Source: Pontederia crassipes
Lineage: Eukaryota; Streptophyta; Magnoliopsida; Commelinales; Pontederiaceae
Length of the DNA stretch: 64,000 nucleotides
Assembly (NCBI GenBank): GCA_030549335.1
Contig: CM060196.1
Coordinates: 14,709,501 to 14,773,500 of the forward strand
Direction of reading: 5' to 3'
Positions 51,201-63,809 of this stretch are shown here, in pieces. Within the stretch, counting starts at the first letter, position 1. Each line of letters opens with the position of its first letter. The position numbers and the translations under genes were made by a program. The notes beneath the pieces were generated by a model. That model was not told the origin of the DNA. It saw nothing but the letters and a program-made list of their open reading frames with translations, and made no database searches.

Positions 51201-54200
51201 TCTATAGATGGATTCTTCCAACGGGGAACTATTTTTTCCACTGGATCATACAAACTGATGCCATCTGCAAGATAAGCAATAAGCAAGTAATCCTGGTCAG
51301 TGTATTATCTTATTTAAAACTATTGCAATTAAACAAAATTATATGAAGTATATCAAATTATAAGCAATAACACCAATCTGAATGTTGCAAAACAACAAAT
51401 AACTTTGATCTTGCACCTCAATGCAAAAAATATACCTGCACCATAGTCAAGATTTTCGATCTTGGAGTGGATCCACTCATGCAAGCGTGAAAGCTTTCCA
51501 TTCTCCTTTTCTGCTATATTTTCAAGTCCCTCGTAGAATGCGGACTTATCTGCAGTGCTCATTGAATAAAAAGGATCCCTTCCTGCAAGCTCATTATCTC
51601 TAACTTGAAATACAATTTTTCGAAGATCATCATCATTCATCCATTCAAGTGTGTCATCCTCTCTTGTTAATCCAAGCTCACTTATGTCAGCATCTAAAAT
51701 AGAGTGCTCTTGAATTTTCTCCTTTGCTGCTATGTAATTTTCTTTGAATCCAGCTCCAATCGTCTTAATCACAGGGTCAAGTTCTTGGAAATTTGTTTCA
51801 ACCCAACTTCTTTCAGATTTCTGTTGTTCTTGTTGCACAGGGCGACCAGGCACATCAGAATCACCTGAGCTTCTTACTTCAGAGTTGAAAAGGCGTCTGA
51901 TGGTGTGTTCTTCATGAGAATTATCCAATGAAATAGTGGTAGACTTCCGTGAGTCCAAGTCGGCAACTAAATTACCTTTAGAAAGGAAAGGTTGCTGAGG
52001 ACAATCAGAAATATCATGCTTTCTTGTAAAGCTAGACTCAAAAAGAGATGAGGAAAGCTTTGAGATCTCTGACCCACTATCTTCTGCATAGCTACTTTTG
52101 TCTTTGCTAATGTTGTATTTATTACCTTCTTGAAGTCCTTTATCTTCAAAAGATTGCATTTCATTTTCTACAGTACTTGACATCATGCTTGAAACTTCAA
52201 AATTCTCAGGTGATTTAAGTAATGGATCTTCAGTAACATACGCTTCCTTTAGACCAATACTGGAATCATCCTCAAATATTAGTGCTTTAGGGGCAGAAGT
52301 TACACAATTAATGCCAGATGCATTGACAGAAAAATCCTGCATTTTCTCCAAGGGTTTTGCCACATCTGCATTCTCAGACCTTAGATTTATGCTATCTGCA
52401 GCATTGTGATCATTCCTACAATTCCAAGTATCTGAATTCCCTGATATATCTTTCAAATTACTTTTTTCATCATCTTTTATTTCTTCTGAAAATATAATGT
52501 GCTTTTGCGCTAGGTACTCCTTAGCTTCACCGACTGATGTTATGATTCTTGGTGTGCTTCTGAAAGAATTTGTAATAGTTCTAGAGCCATTTGGATTGCT
52601 ATCACATGCGGTGTTTTGAAAGATTAAGCTATTGTCTTCAGCTTCTGTTGCATAAGTCAAATCATTGCCATCCAATTTGGTACTCTCTGCTGCATCAACC
52701 CCAATGGATAGTCCCTCAGCCGACCAATTGTTGTCCATTCTAAACCTGCCAATCTCTGCTTTCTGGTTAACTCCACTTGACCCAAATCTGCTCAAGGATT
52801 CTTCTTGTGGATCGTTAACTAAATTTTCTGTAACAACCTTTGCAAGAGTATCAATATCATCCTTGTGTACGTGGGAATTCATATTATTTTCCTGCTTTAT
52901 CAGCATATTTATTTCAGAACTTATATCAGGCACTTCTTCAATAAATTTACTTGTTGAATCAGTAGTATTCTCATGTGTTTGACCTTCAGAAGACAATGAA
53001 ATGGAAGTTATGTCAACTGCTTTTGAGTCATTTCCAGAACTATCCTCTTTCTCCAATTCCCGTGCATGCCTTGCCATTTCTCTGATTTCCCTTACTTTTT
53101 CATCAAAATTGTTTTCTTGGACAATGACGGGTACATTCCCCTTGGACGTCTTTGCTTGTGTAATGCTCTTCATTAGTTCGTTCCTGTCCAATTGTGGCAT
53201 CTTAATCTTCTGCAGATCCACTTCCGATTCACTAACAAGAACCTTAACCCTACTCTTCTCCAACTCCTCTCTCTCCATCCTGAGTTTCACCTTTCTCCTC
53301 AGCATTTCAGCCTCTTCCCTAGACAGTTCCACCTTCTCATTCTGCAATAACCATTTAGCCAAGGCCCAGATGACAAAACATCCACAGAGCAACCCGAACC
53401 CAGTCCTGGGGAAGGTCTTAAAAAATGGTACACTGCGAAGAGAAGCCATACTGAAACCTTCAAAAATAGAATGTTTTTCCCCCTCGGCTATAAACTTAAC
53501 AACAGAGCTATTCTTCGGGAGTGCATATTCTCCACTCTCTATCATTCTTGCAATGAGCTTCGCACGAGAAATTTTCGATGTCACATTTGCAAACTCGTCC
53601 AACCCTTCTTTCTCCTCCAAGGACCAAGCAGGAGCCCTGTCCCTTTTAACAATCTCATCCTCGTTCACCGAGACCTTCACAACTTTGCCTTCAAAATCTT
53701 GATAGATTGTGAATATTTGGTTGGTCCCAACACCCCAGAACTCGGAGTCTGCCTTGTACTGATCGACCCAATTCTCCAACTTATCCCACAAAGGAGAACT
53801 TTCTCCTGAAAAAATGCTCCTTTTGGAATTAACATCATCAGCCACTTCTATGTTGTTTTCAAAGTCCAAATTCGCGTCAACCTTCTCTACCTCGCTATCA
53901 ATTCCATTGGGCAGATCTAAACAAACATCATAACTCAAGGTCTCGGTGACAGTACGCACCTGGTCCTCCTTCTTTAGAGCAAGTTTCTGCCTCAGCGTGT
54001 TCCGGCGCCGCCCAGGTGGCCGGAACTGGGCGGACACCCGCGTCGCCCCAATACGCCTGGCGTCGGCGGATGAACATCTCCAAGACTGTATCTTTAAGGT
54101 ACCAGCAGAACATCCCGGGGCTTTCCTTGCCGCATTCCTCTTGGAATGCGCGAAATCGGGCGCCGAACGCAAGGGTTTACAGAAGAAGTTAGTGCTTTTG

Positions 54201-54226
54201 AGGATTGTGGAGGCGGAGACATCCAT
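48203..54226 (-). CDS. EMB1703: Large plastid-type protein, EMB1703-like, 5 exons
   Basis: Exons, 5' to 3': 54226-51436, 51264-50660, 50458-50249, 48851-48637 and 48272-48203. They join in frame to 1,296 residues. The first 80 residues are Ser/Arg/Ala-rich, like a chloroplast transit peptide. A single hydrophobic span (about 275-294, LLCGCFVIWALAKWLL) is followed by a charged, probably coiled-coil stretch (about 300-345). A long acidic Ser/Asn-rich region of low complexity follows, then a conserved C-terminus with VPRWKNPSIERDPEFL, FVVARPPKDAFRDAKANGF and VTVIRKGEIKLNVDKTLEEV, ending in a basic tail. The C-terminal blocks match my memory of Arabidopsis EMB1703, an embryo-essential protein of unknown biochemistry. 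The long first exon is intact. A 24-codon upstream frame begins at 54353. Confidence 0.82.
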
Positions 54227-54460
54227 GAGAAGGGAAAAAACGGAAGGGAAGAAGAGGGAGGAGACGGAGGAGAGGGTTCAGAGCGGGAGTAGAACGTGCA
54301 GCGCAAGATAAGGAGTGATGCAGGCGTTGCGGCTACCTCCCATGGCGCTCATGGACACGGGAAAGAAAGTGAAGCAGGAGGCCACGAAGGCCGGGAGGGA
54401 TTTGTTCAACACCTTCCTAAAACCCCTCAAAATTCTCCTTATTTAAAAAGTAAAACGTAA
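54227..54460 (-). promoter_or_regulatory. Upstream region of the EMB1703-like gene with upstream ATGs
   Basis: Two ATG-started frames precede the main ATG: a 24-codon frame from 54353 to about 54279, and a frame from 54306 that overlaps the main start. Whether they are transcribed is unknown. Confidence 0.3.
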
Positions 54461-56955
54461 AGAAAAAGTACTTTTTCATTTCAACTTATTTACTTTTAAG
54501 AATTTATAAAATGTGTGGACCTCATAATTCATCGTTAATTGATGAATAATTTTTAATAATAATTTTTTAAAATAAATTTAAAATTATCATTGGTCTATAA
54601 ATTAATAGTAGTAATCCACGTAATTCTCAATCCCTTTATTTAATCCATCCATAAATTCTGATTAAATTACTATGTATGATAATTAAAACTTGTATCTTTT
54701 TTATCATCGAGTTTAAAACTTGTATTAAATGATATATTTAGCAAGATTTATATACAAGATTTAGATACGTTTCACATGAAATCACCCAGATATATTTGTA
54801 TCTCTTTGTTGCTATTCATTTTGTTTCCAATTTTTGCTCAACGATGTTTAAAACATGTCATTTGAACTAAAATATTAAATTATATATAATAGACTAACAT
54901 ACACACTTATAAAATACGAGAATAATAATAGAAAGATAAAAATTAAAAAAGAGGGAGCTCTCCTCGCCACCACTCATCTTGTTCTTTTTTTCATGTTTTG
55001 GCATTAGTTTATATACATTATTATATTTTTATTTAGATGATGTGATAATTATTATTATCATTTTACCATGTAAATAAAAAAGACAATGGAATAGTAAAAA
55101 CCGATAAATTCTTTTTATCATAGGGATGGGATGGACATAAAGATTAAAGTTGAGGGATACCAATTTAACCAGTTGAGGGATGATACGTGAAATTGTTCAC
55201 TAACTAATAAGAGGTAACATTTTCGAGAGGAAGCGTGTAATTGTAACTTGAGTTGAGAAAAATAGTAAACTAATCCTTACTTTTTTTCGGATTTTGTAGG
55301 TTACATGAAGAACATTTTCTTTCTTATACGAAAGTTCAAAACACAAATACATTAAAACAGAGAAATAAAAATTAGATTACATTGATAATTAGAGAGTTTT
55401 ATAATATTCCTACATATGTGTGCCTCCATGTGTGTACTGATGCTAAGTTTTTTCCTTAAAAAATTGCTTTGCATCTCATAAAAATGTAATGTATATGGTG
55501 AAAATTGCACAATAGACCTAGACGCCGACAGTTTACACTTTATGATTGAAAGATTTGCAAAGTCTATAATTTACTCTTATATAATTGAAAATTTACGTAA
55601 GATCGTTACTCCTTTGAAAAACCTCATATGATTGACAGATATCTTTAAAAAAAAATTAAGTTGTTCGGAACTAAATAACTGAACCAAATGTTCCTATCCT
55701 ACACTAGCAATTGCTGCCATGTCTATTTTTCTATCCTCCCATTTGATTGGATTAACTCATAAGATTGTTGATGTATAATGTTCGAAACAATTAGGATGAT
55801 ATGGAATCATGTGAATTAGGCTTGGCCATCTCCGGTCACAACAAACAAAGCCATCGAACAAATCCGATAGCCATTTGGGAACAAGGGTGTAGCTGATTCT
55901 GATGGGTATTTGAGAATAAGGATGTAACGGAATGTCACACCGTCAAAAGATCACAAGTTTAAATCTCACCATAAACACACGTAATTTTTCAGTCTTTACT
56001 TTTCTTCACATCTTTGCAAGAAAACAAAATCTAATGGCCATTTATAATGGATGCCTAAGTATAATATTATATTTTATAATTTTATACCATATTATCGGTT
56101 TGTAAGGCAGCTTATTCTAATGTTTTATTATTTATAATTTCACAAAGTCTCTGAACAATTAGTTTTATGGGCACACCCAATTGACACTTCTAAGATCAAT
56201 TATTTTATTATATTTATTATGTAATTCTATTTTTTTATTTTACAATATCATATTTTAATAATCAACTTTAGAATATTACAACATTTCTATTACGTTTTAG
56301 CAACATTAAGGTAGTGGAATATAATATTTTTAGAGTATTCTTATTTCTAACATTGTCATGTATCTACTTGATTTTTTTTTTAAAAAAAACAAGTTTGATC
56401 CAATTGATTGTAGCCAAACAGCCAATTAACACAATTTCATGGGTTTGTCATCCAATGTCTTTTCAGAAGACGAAAAAAGCTCAGAACACTGAAACAGCCA
56501 ACAAAGGATTACTTCTGTTTCGTCTTTTTTTTTTCAAATTATGTAATTTTCTAAAATTTTGAATTACTTCAAATTTATAACAGCTCCTTTTTTACGATAA
56601 AAATCTTATGATAGATCTTTTTCCAGTTAAAAAAAAACAAAAATCCAGCCAACCAACTTGCTGCGGTAACATAAATCTCAAGGTAAAATTGTGAATCTTA
56701 CTTCAAGGAAGAAGAGGCAGATTATGAGGAAAGATGGAGAAAAGCACAGGAAATCATATGCTTTGCATTTGATAGTATCTTTATCCAACAAGCTCGAATT
56801 TCTATAAAGGGTAATGTTTATGATGCCAAACAATGATTGGTATGAAAGAGGCTGCTTCAGGTATGATAAATAAATTTATTCTGTGATAGTCTACATACAG
56901 GTTTTCTCATTTACATGATGACTTTGTTACATTTTAATTAGATGAGGCCATGTGA
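54461..56955. other. AT-rich intergenic DNA
   Basis: No coding gene was recognised. The stretch near 55150-55190 has GTTGAGGGAT twice. Around 55920-55980 a weak B-box-like AAGTTTAAATCTCACC is seen. Nothing here can be assigned. Confidence 0.45.
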
Positions 56956-57019
56956 TAAGGCTTTGTTGATGACTTTGCCGACCCCACCTAGTGGGATAAG
57001 GCTTTGTTGTTGTTGTTGT
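56956..57019 (+). mobile_element. SINE copy 3 (5'-truncated, with target duplication)
   Basis: A 64-bp insert ends GACCCCACCTAGTGGGATAAGG then CTTTGTTGTTGTTGTTGT. It is flanked by the 13-bp direct repeat TGAGGCCATGTGA (56943-56955 and 57020-57032). The insert begins with an extra TAAGGCTTTGTTG, a piece of the SINE 3' end itself. Confidence 0.85.
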
Positions 57020-57091
57020 TGAGGCCATGTGAGATCACATTATAGAATTTTAACAGTTACAATTATATACAGAGGACATCTAAGAGGTCTC

Positions 57092-60000
57092 TCACATGCT
57101 AACTACGATGGAAGGAAGTTCCTGTTCTACCTCAGTCTCTCCGCGAGTGTTCTGGACGGCCGTCTGCAGAAAAAGTATCAATTGAGAAAGTTGGAAATTA
57201 CATGGAGTGGGCTAAATGAAAAAAAGAAAAGAGTGCTACTAATTATGACATGGATCATCATTAGCTAGTAGAAATGTAAACATTTGGGTGGAAAGTGCAA
57301 AATAGTGAAATACACGTATTATCAAGTTTATGTTCTTTTTTTTGCTAATTCACAATTACACGCTAGAAAATATATAGTTGTATAGTTCAAGACAATTGAG
57401 ATACCAATGCACTAAAGAAAAACTGCATGCAAAAACGTGTGCACACTAGGCTAAAACTATCAATAAACAGTTGAGTGAAGCATGGGCCATACCTCAACGC
57501 TCGTGTCTGGCGAAGAAAGATATTGTTCAAGAGCCCCTTCACCATAAAGAACTTTAGCACCTATTCCACGTTTGTCTACAGACCCGACAGATTCCTCATC
57601 AACCACAACAGCATCTATCTTTTCTTTTTCTGCTCTTTTGTCTGGAATCTAAGGACAAAATATATGTAGAACCAATCAGCGTAATGGCATGTGGACCATA
57701 AGTTCATCCATAGCATGATACATGAAACATAAAAAAGAATGTGGACCATGAAATTTGTATTCAAACAAGACATCAGAGCTTACGCACCCTCCTCATAAAA
57801 GAGTCATATGCAAGTGGCATAGCATCTTCTGTATTGATATCTAAAGCTTTATCTTAGGAATTGTAGCCTGATTAATTGTAGCCTGATTAATGCAATTCTT
57901 AGAAGCTAAATGTGCACTTTTTCCTAATCTGATTTTGACGGAATTGGATATGACAAGGAAAGTAAATGTGGAGAAATAAGATACATGAAAATGCTTCTTC
58001 AAAGGGAAAAAAGCACCTCATACATAGCTTCTGTTAAAATATTTTCCAATATAGCCCTCAAGCCTCGAGCACCTGTATTTTTAACCATTGCTTTCTTCGC
58101 AATTAGTCGCAAAGCCTTTTCAGTGAAATGCAATTTGACCTGGAATATGAAGTAACTTGTAGTTGCATTAGCATTAAAGATTTTTACATTGCAAAGAAAT
58201 GAAATACTATATTATTGTGGTATTGAAATAAGTTAACAACAAGATACTGCATTATTGTTATTGAAACAAGTTAAAACTGTATAATTGCAGAAGCCAGGGC
58301 TTACATCATTCATTTCAAACAACTTCGTGTATTGTTTCCCAAGGGCATTTTTTGGTTTCATAAGTACCTAAGAGAAATGAATATGGTTAAGTTCAAAGAA
58401 AAAGACAAATCAATAATGATAGGATGTAATATGAGATTGTTATGAAACGTGAATCCCATTGAAACAGGTACTACACATATATAAAGATGATAAGTATATC
58501 TATTCGACATTAGAAAAGCCTATAATGGAAAGGGTTTAATGAGCGTGTGAAGCACTTTCCGTGTGAAGCACATGTCAAGCGGCTTTACACAAATTTTTTT
58601 TATTTTTTTCAATATCTTTCTTCATTAATAGTTTAGAGGATCATTGATGGTAACAAAAGCACAACTCAAATCATCAATAACAATTATATTCTTCATTTTC
58701 AAATTTTTACGAACTTCTGCACATTATTATCCTTCATAATAGATATAACCATTTTATATAACTTATTATCTTATAAACCTATTTTTTGTTATCATGAATG
58801 AACCTCTAAGCTATTAGTAAAGAAAGATATCGAAAAAGTTAAAGTATGTGTAAAACTGTTTGACACACGCTTCACACGGAAAGCGCTTCACACGCTCATT
58901 TTTCCCTAAAGGAAATAAGAATTAAATATTTTGATGGAATCCTGTTTAGATTGTTTCTTTTATTGAGAAGACGTTTAGATTGTCTCTAGATGTTACAAAA
59001 TGTATATTCAAGTTTCTTGACGTTGCAGGAACAAAGAATGCAGAACCTAAGGAGTCCGGGAATGTGCCATACCTCGACAAGTTGATCCTCATTCAGTGCA
59101 CATAAACTTGTAAGTATAGGAAATCTTCCAACAAACTCTGGTATAAGGCCATATGCAATAAGGTCGCCGCTTTCTACCTAAATCAGAAGAAATCATCCTC
59201 ATCGGATATTCATATGTAGATGTTCCATCATATCACTCAGATTTATCAAAGGACAGAATCCTTCCTACTTAGTTTACACTTACTGATTCCAACAAGGAGG
59301 ATGCCACAGAAGCATTTGTAACGCCCCTAACTCTCAAATTCGCACGAACTGGTGCTCCAAAGCCAATTGATGAATCATGCCTCCTGGAATATATCATATG
59401 AGATTTCATACAAATCATCCAAAAAAGGGCAATGAGTACCTAGCACATTCATAGATGACTAACCTTTCTGATATGGTCTTTTCCAGATCAATGAAGGCAC
59501 CGCCACAAATGAAAAGGATATCTTTTGTGTCTATCTACAAAAGGATGAATTCAACAGTAACCTCATGTCAGCAAATGAAACTATTAAAATTGAAGAAATG
59601 CATCTTGTATGTACCATGTACCATAAAATGTTAGTAAGGTATTAGTTAACCTGAGATCAAATATCTCTTGTTCCATGTAAAACACTCATTTCACATTCTT
59701 TTAGCATTGGGAACTTTTCTACTTGCATTTTATGCACTGTGTCACCAAGGCTTATTCAAGTATCTAGTAACAAAACGGCCTAAGAATTTTCGCTATAAAC
59801 CTACTTGCTAGCTATAAGATCATGTACATCAACAACTTATACTTTCACTATAAACCCCTTTTCCTGCCTGACAATAAAAATAGTGAGGTTGGGGCCTTAA
59901 GCCCTCTTGTAGAGGTTAAGAGTTTGAGTCCCTAGTGGGACGTATATTTCTGTATTAGATTCAGGTTTCTCTGTTATAACAAAAAGAAAAATGACAATGA

Positions 60001-63000
60001 GGACTCAGTATAATCAATGACATCAGGAATTGCAATGGATGAGCAAGTTTCTCTTACAGTTTTAACCAGAATTCTGACAATAGGCTGTCTTGTTCAGATA
60101 ACATAGATCCAGTATTACAACAGTATTTATCAGTTAATATTTGACTTCACAGTCAAAATATTTTGTGAATTAGATGATCTAAGAACCATGCTCCCCTACC
60201 CATAAACTTTGTACTAGTAAAGTGAATTAACCACAACGGGTTGAAACCCTCCACAAGATATAATACATTCTTGTAAACTATGGTAGACTTTATTCAGTTG
60301 CTGATAAAAGCCATATCCAATGGTTGGAACTCTGGTATCAAGATGACCAAGTTTCTTTGCCCATCCTGAAGCATTTCCAACAATTAACTTACAGCCCACT
60401 GAAGTTTGAAATATAAGAATCACAATATCTACTACCACAACCACGTTTGCTGACACAACACAATAAAACAAATTGAAAGCCAATGCATACCTGAATATTG
60501 TCACCTCTTGGGTGCTTCCTAGCACCTTTTTCTGGAACATTAACAACCTGATCCAAATGAAAAAAACAATTTCACAAACAGAATGAAGGGATCAAAGGAT
60601 ATTGTTAAAAGATCCCAATGTTTCCGCACAATATATTCATCATTAGGTTTCCTATTGTCTCCCATTTCATCGGGAACGATGAAATGCATTTGGTCACTGG
60701 ATATGACAGGTTTTTCCCATAAAAAAAGTTCCACCTTATCTTTGAACGTAACTCTTCTACAATAACATAATGATTGACATGGCAGTTAGCTCTGATACAA
60801 AAGAGGATTAAAATAACATATGGAAATCCAGCATTTTAAATGAACCTTTCAGGTTATGTCAGTCAGAAGTTTTATTGCATGACTTTGTAATTTAGCAAAT
60901 AGGCCTAGAGGAAAAGGTCCACGTTATGGTGTAGACTTTTAGTTTGTTTATTCCTACGCTAAAGACTGCAGTCATTATAAGTCAAACATAGTTCTCGGCG
61001 GTCAACGTACTATGACTTATGAAGTTTCCTTCTCACATCTGACAGCCTGGAGTAAGGTCTAGGAAATTACCAATACCTCTTAGCATCCTAGTATGGTCGA
61101 GAGTTACCTCTTCAAATATATAAATCAGTCATGAGCGCATTAGATTCTGCTGTTCTCTCCTTGTTAAAGGTTTCAGGTTCAAATCCTTTAGAGGGTTGTA
61201 TACATTTTGATAGGCTAAGTAATCACCATAAGTCACTTGGATTTTCTTTTGCTCTTGTTCATTTTAACTCTCAAGGGGATAAATGTTGGAACTGCTACAA
61301 AAACTGCTTCAGCCATGATGAAGTTGCATACTTAGGTTTGCTGGATTATGTACAAGCCAGACCCCTAGTTTCCCATGTGCAAATCAGTAAACCATTAACA
61401 GATGCATTTTGGGTGCCTGCATATATAAAGGGCAAATAATAGGTACCTTTCTTCTCCCTCTTAACGTATTCATTCTGCAGAGAAAATGGTTCTTTACTTG
61501 AAGATTTAAGATATTTCAGTTCGTTTACATTATAACTGGATCGACATAAATAGCAAGGGAGATCATCAAGCATTGGATTCTACTAATAATAAATTGGGCA
61601 CAGTGATAGAACTAGGAATGAATAAAAAATCTACATATCAGGATGAAACTATGGTTTTTTTGTAAGATGAAAGGAGGGCTACAAGGTTATGAAGGTTGGA
61701 TAAAACTATGGGGTTGTTGCCAGTGGATCCTTTGAACAAGACCCCAGGTTTCTAGTTCTAAGGTCAAAAAAAGTTAAAGATGGGCTTCATATCATCAAAC
61801 CTTCATAACCTTTTAGCAAGTGATGATAGATGGATTTCATTGCAATATATCAGCAGACAATAAACTCCACATTACAAGTTAACAGGAGGACATTTTTTTT
61901 TAGGGTAAACAGGAGGATACTTCTGAGAAAACTCCTGAATAAGAGGATCTTCAAGGAAAGTAACCCAATAAGAATGAGATAACAAAGATTTGGAAACAGG
62001 GTGAACATTGATGTTTTGCTCTTAAGAATGTTTTGGCACTCTCTAAGTTCAAATGAAGATCTGATCCATGTCCTCTTTAATAGGGAGACTTGTCTGTGCA
62101 AATTGACCAACTTCAGTCAGAGGAAAAAAGGCACAAAACTTGAGAAGGTGACCTTGTTGCGGCAAAAATAAATCAGCATTCTACGGCGCGAGCGGATCCT
62201 CACTCGAGTTTCCAGAGCACGGTGGGCACCCCACGCAGATACTTCTTGCGGTTTTTGTGGGGACATGGGCGAGGATGTCACACATCTATTCTTCAGATGT
62301 CGAGTGACCCTAAAGTTTTGGTCTCGAACAAGCATTACAGGTGGTGTTCCTCTGACGGCTATGGACTTCTGGCAGGTTTTGAGGAGACTCGGCAGACAGA
62401 GACAAGGTTGGAGAGTTCCACTGGCGACCTTTTGGCCGGTTCCTGGGCCATATGGCTTCGGCGCAACCAGATCTTTTTTTGCAAGGAGAGATGTCAGGTG
62501 GATAGTATTATACACTACATATTTTGTCTTCTTTAAGAGTGGGGTTTTCATTAGTATTGTTCTCTTCCTTTTGCCGCTCTCTACTGGAGAGCGTTCCACA
62601 TGTACATGATGTTTCTTTTCATTGATATATATATATATATATATATATACATGGATGACAACCAAACAAACTGGCAGTCATCCTTTTCCCTCTCAAATAA
62701 ATAAATAAATCAGGATTGGATTGCAAAAATATGCATCTATATATCTATATATATATACACATGGATGACAACCAAACAAACTGGCAGTCATCCTTTTCCC
62801 TCTCAAATAAATAAATAAATAAATAAATCAGGATTGGATTGCAAAAATATGCATCCAGATGGAAACATGTCTGGATGTCCCACTGGAGTTACCACTATTT
62901 CCCAATCCTGGAGATGGATGCACACCTCAAGTATCACAGTATGTCTACAAACTAGTAATTTGCACCAAAAGAATCTCTGTACTAATATTCAATCACAGGT

Positions 63001-63348
63001 AAATAAAACAACCATTCTGGATATTTTCATAATGCATAATGGCCAATGATCTGGCTAGCAAATGCTCATAAACAATTAGAATTGCATAAACATACCGCAT
63101 CATAAGATTAAAGTACCTACCGTTCCTTCAAGCATCTTCAGCAATGCTTGTTGAACACCCTCACCAGAAACATCTCTGCTTATGTTTAAACTCTCAGCCT
63201 GCCAAAAGCAAAATGTAAGCAATTACCATGTCACAAGAATACCAGATAATTAATTCCGACAGATATAAAGTACCTTCTTGGTAATCTTATCAACTTCATC
63301 AATATAGACAATGCCCTGTTGTGCAGCTGCAACATTGAAGTCAGCTGC
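57092..63348 (-). CDS. CLPX: Organellar ClpX, ATP-dependent Clp protease ATP-binding subunit (partial, C-terminal part)
   Basis: Ten exons lie in the window, 5' to 3': 63348-63274, 63198-63121, 60547-60491, 59534-59464, 59383-59284, 59177-59073, 58367-58305, 58139-58017, 57648-57493 and 57163-57092. They join in frame to 299 residues and a stop. Landmarks are Walker B ([14 protein letters not shown]), [12 protein letters not shown], the RKH-loop region ([11 protein letters not shown]), sensor 1 (ILFICGGAF), box VII ([13 protein letters not shown]) and sensor 2 ([13 protein letters not shown]). ClpX unfolds proteins and feeds them to ClpP; plant nuclear ClpX acts mainly in mitochondria. The transit peptide, zinc-binding domain and Walker A must lie beyond the right edge. 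The introns hold a MITE, a LINE fossil and a SINE; none of them breaks an exon. Confidence 0.93.
57864..57895. repeat. 16-bp tandem duplication
   Basis: ATTGTAGCCTGATTA occurs twice in direct succession within a ClpX intron. Confidence 0.8.
58531..58907. mobile_element. MITE with long terminal inverted repeats in a ClpX intron
   Basis: The left end, AATGAGCGTGTGAAGCACTT then TCCGTGTGAAGC, is matched by the reverse complement of the right end (58868-58900) with one change in about 30. Weaker pairing continues inward for about 120 bp per side (CAATATCTTTCTT...TAATAGxTTAGAGG). The element is about 377 bp and has no coding capacity. Possible short flanking repeat GGAAA; the exact ends and superfamily are open. 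Confidence 0.82.
59888..59985 (+). mobile_element. Possible tRNA-derived SINE remnant
   Basis: GGGGCCTTAAGCCC...GAGGTTAAGAGTTTGAGTCCCTAG has a B-box-like AGTTTGAGTCCC with tRNA-like spacing to the upstream segment. No tail or target duplication was established, so this is only suggestive. Confidence 0.25.
61131..61290 (+). other. Intron segment with a B-box-like motif
   Basis: GGTTTCAGGTTCAAATCCTT contains a good RNA polymerase III B-box (GGTTCAAATCC). No matching A-box or SINE tail is clear. It lies in the large ClpX intron. Confidence 0.25.
62150..62640 (+). pseudogene. LINE retrotransposon 3' end (zf-RVT region), fossil
   Basis: Plus-strand frames read [20 protein letters not shown] then THLFFRC, the Cys/His zf-RVT domain found after the reverse transcriptase of plant LINEs, followed in a shifted frame by [13 protein letters not shown]. 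The reverse transcriptase itself is absent, consistent with 5' truncation. The fossil ends in a (AT)n run (62628-62649). It lies antisense in the large ClpX intron. Confidence 0.72.
62626..62649. repeat. (AT)n microsatellite
   Basis: About 11 AT units directly after the LINE fossil. Confidence 0.9.
62649..62855. repeat. 110-bp direct tandem duplication
   Basis: ACATGGATGACAACCAAACA through GGATTGGATTGCAAAAATAT and GCATC starts at 62650 and again at 62760. The copies differ mainly in the number of AAAT units and are separated by (AT)-rich text. Confidence 0.93.
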
Positions 63349-63721
63349 CTGAAAAAAAATGAATTTGATCAACACATTACCACATTGTTAATTAAACAGT
63401 CATGAACTTCCGGGAAAGCAAATGTAAACTCAGCATATCAAGCCTCAACTAAACAAGATAAGAGGTAAAATATACCTTCAACATAATAATTCATGATAAT
63501 GGTCCACAAATAAGTCTAAAAGTTAATGGATTGTATACTACCTGAAATATATGATTCAGCCTTTGGCCCACATGACATGTTTGTACCTTTGTAGTATCTG
63601 ACATTTGCATAAGATTGAAAGGAAAAAAACAACACAATACAACATACACTGGTGGATTCATGCATTTCAAGAATGTTACTGATGGGTGGTGTTCCATGTC
63701 GTGCATAATCAAGGAGTTACT

Positions 63722-63809
63722 ACTACTACTACTACTACAACAAAGCCTTATCCCACTAGGTGGGGTCGGTTACATGGATCATACGACGCAATATTCGTTG
63801 ATCCATGTT
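63722..63809 (-). mobile_element. SINE copy 4 (5'-truncated, with target duplication)
   Basis: Read on the minus strand it runs from ATGAACATGGATCAACGAAT to ACCCCACCTAGTGGGATAAG and GCTTTGTTG, with a (TAG)n tail. It is flanked by the 18-bp direct repeat CATAATCAAGGAGTTACT (63704-63721 and 63810-63827). It lies in a ClpX intron in the same orientation as the gene. Confidence 0.9.

Noticed and set aside
52665-53702. Plus-strand frames of 105 and 233 codons
   Set aside because: They are antisense to the long first exon of the EMB1703-like gene and show no motif of their own.
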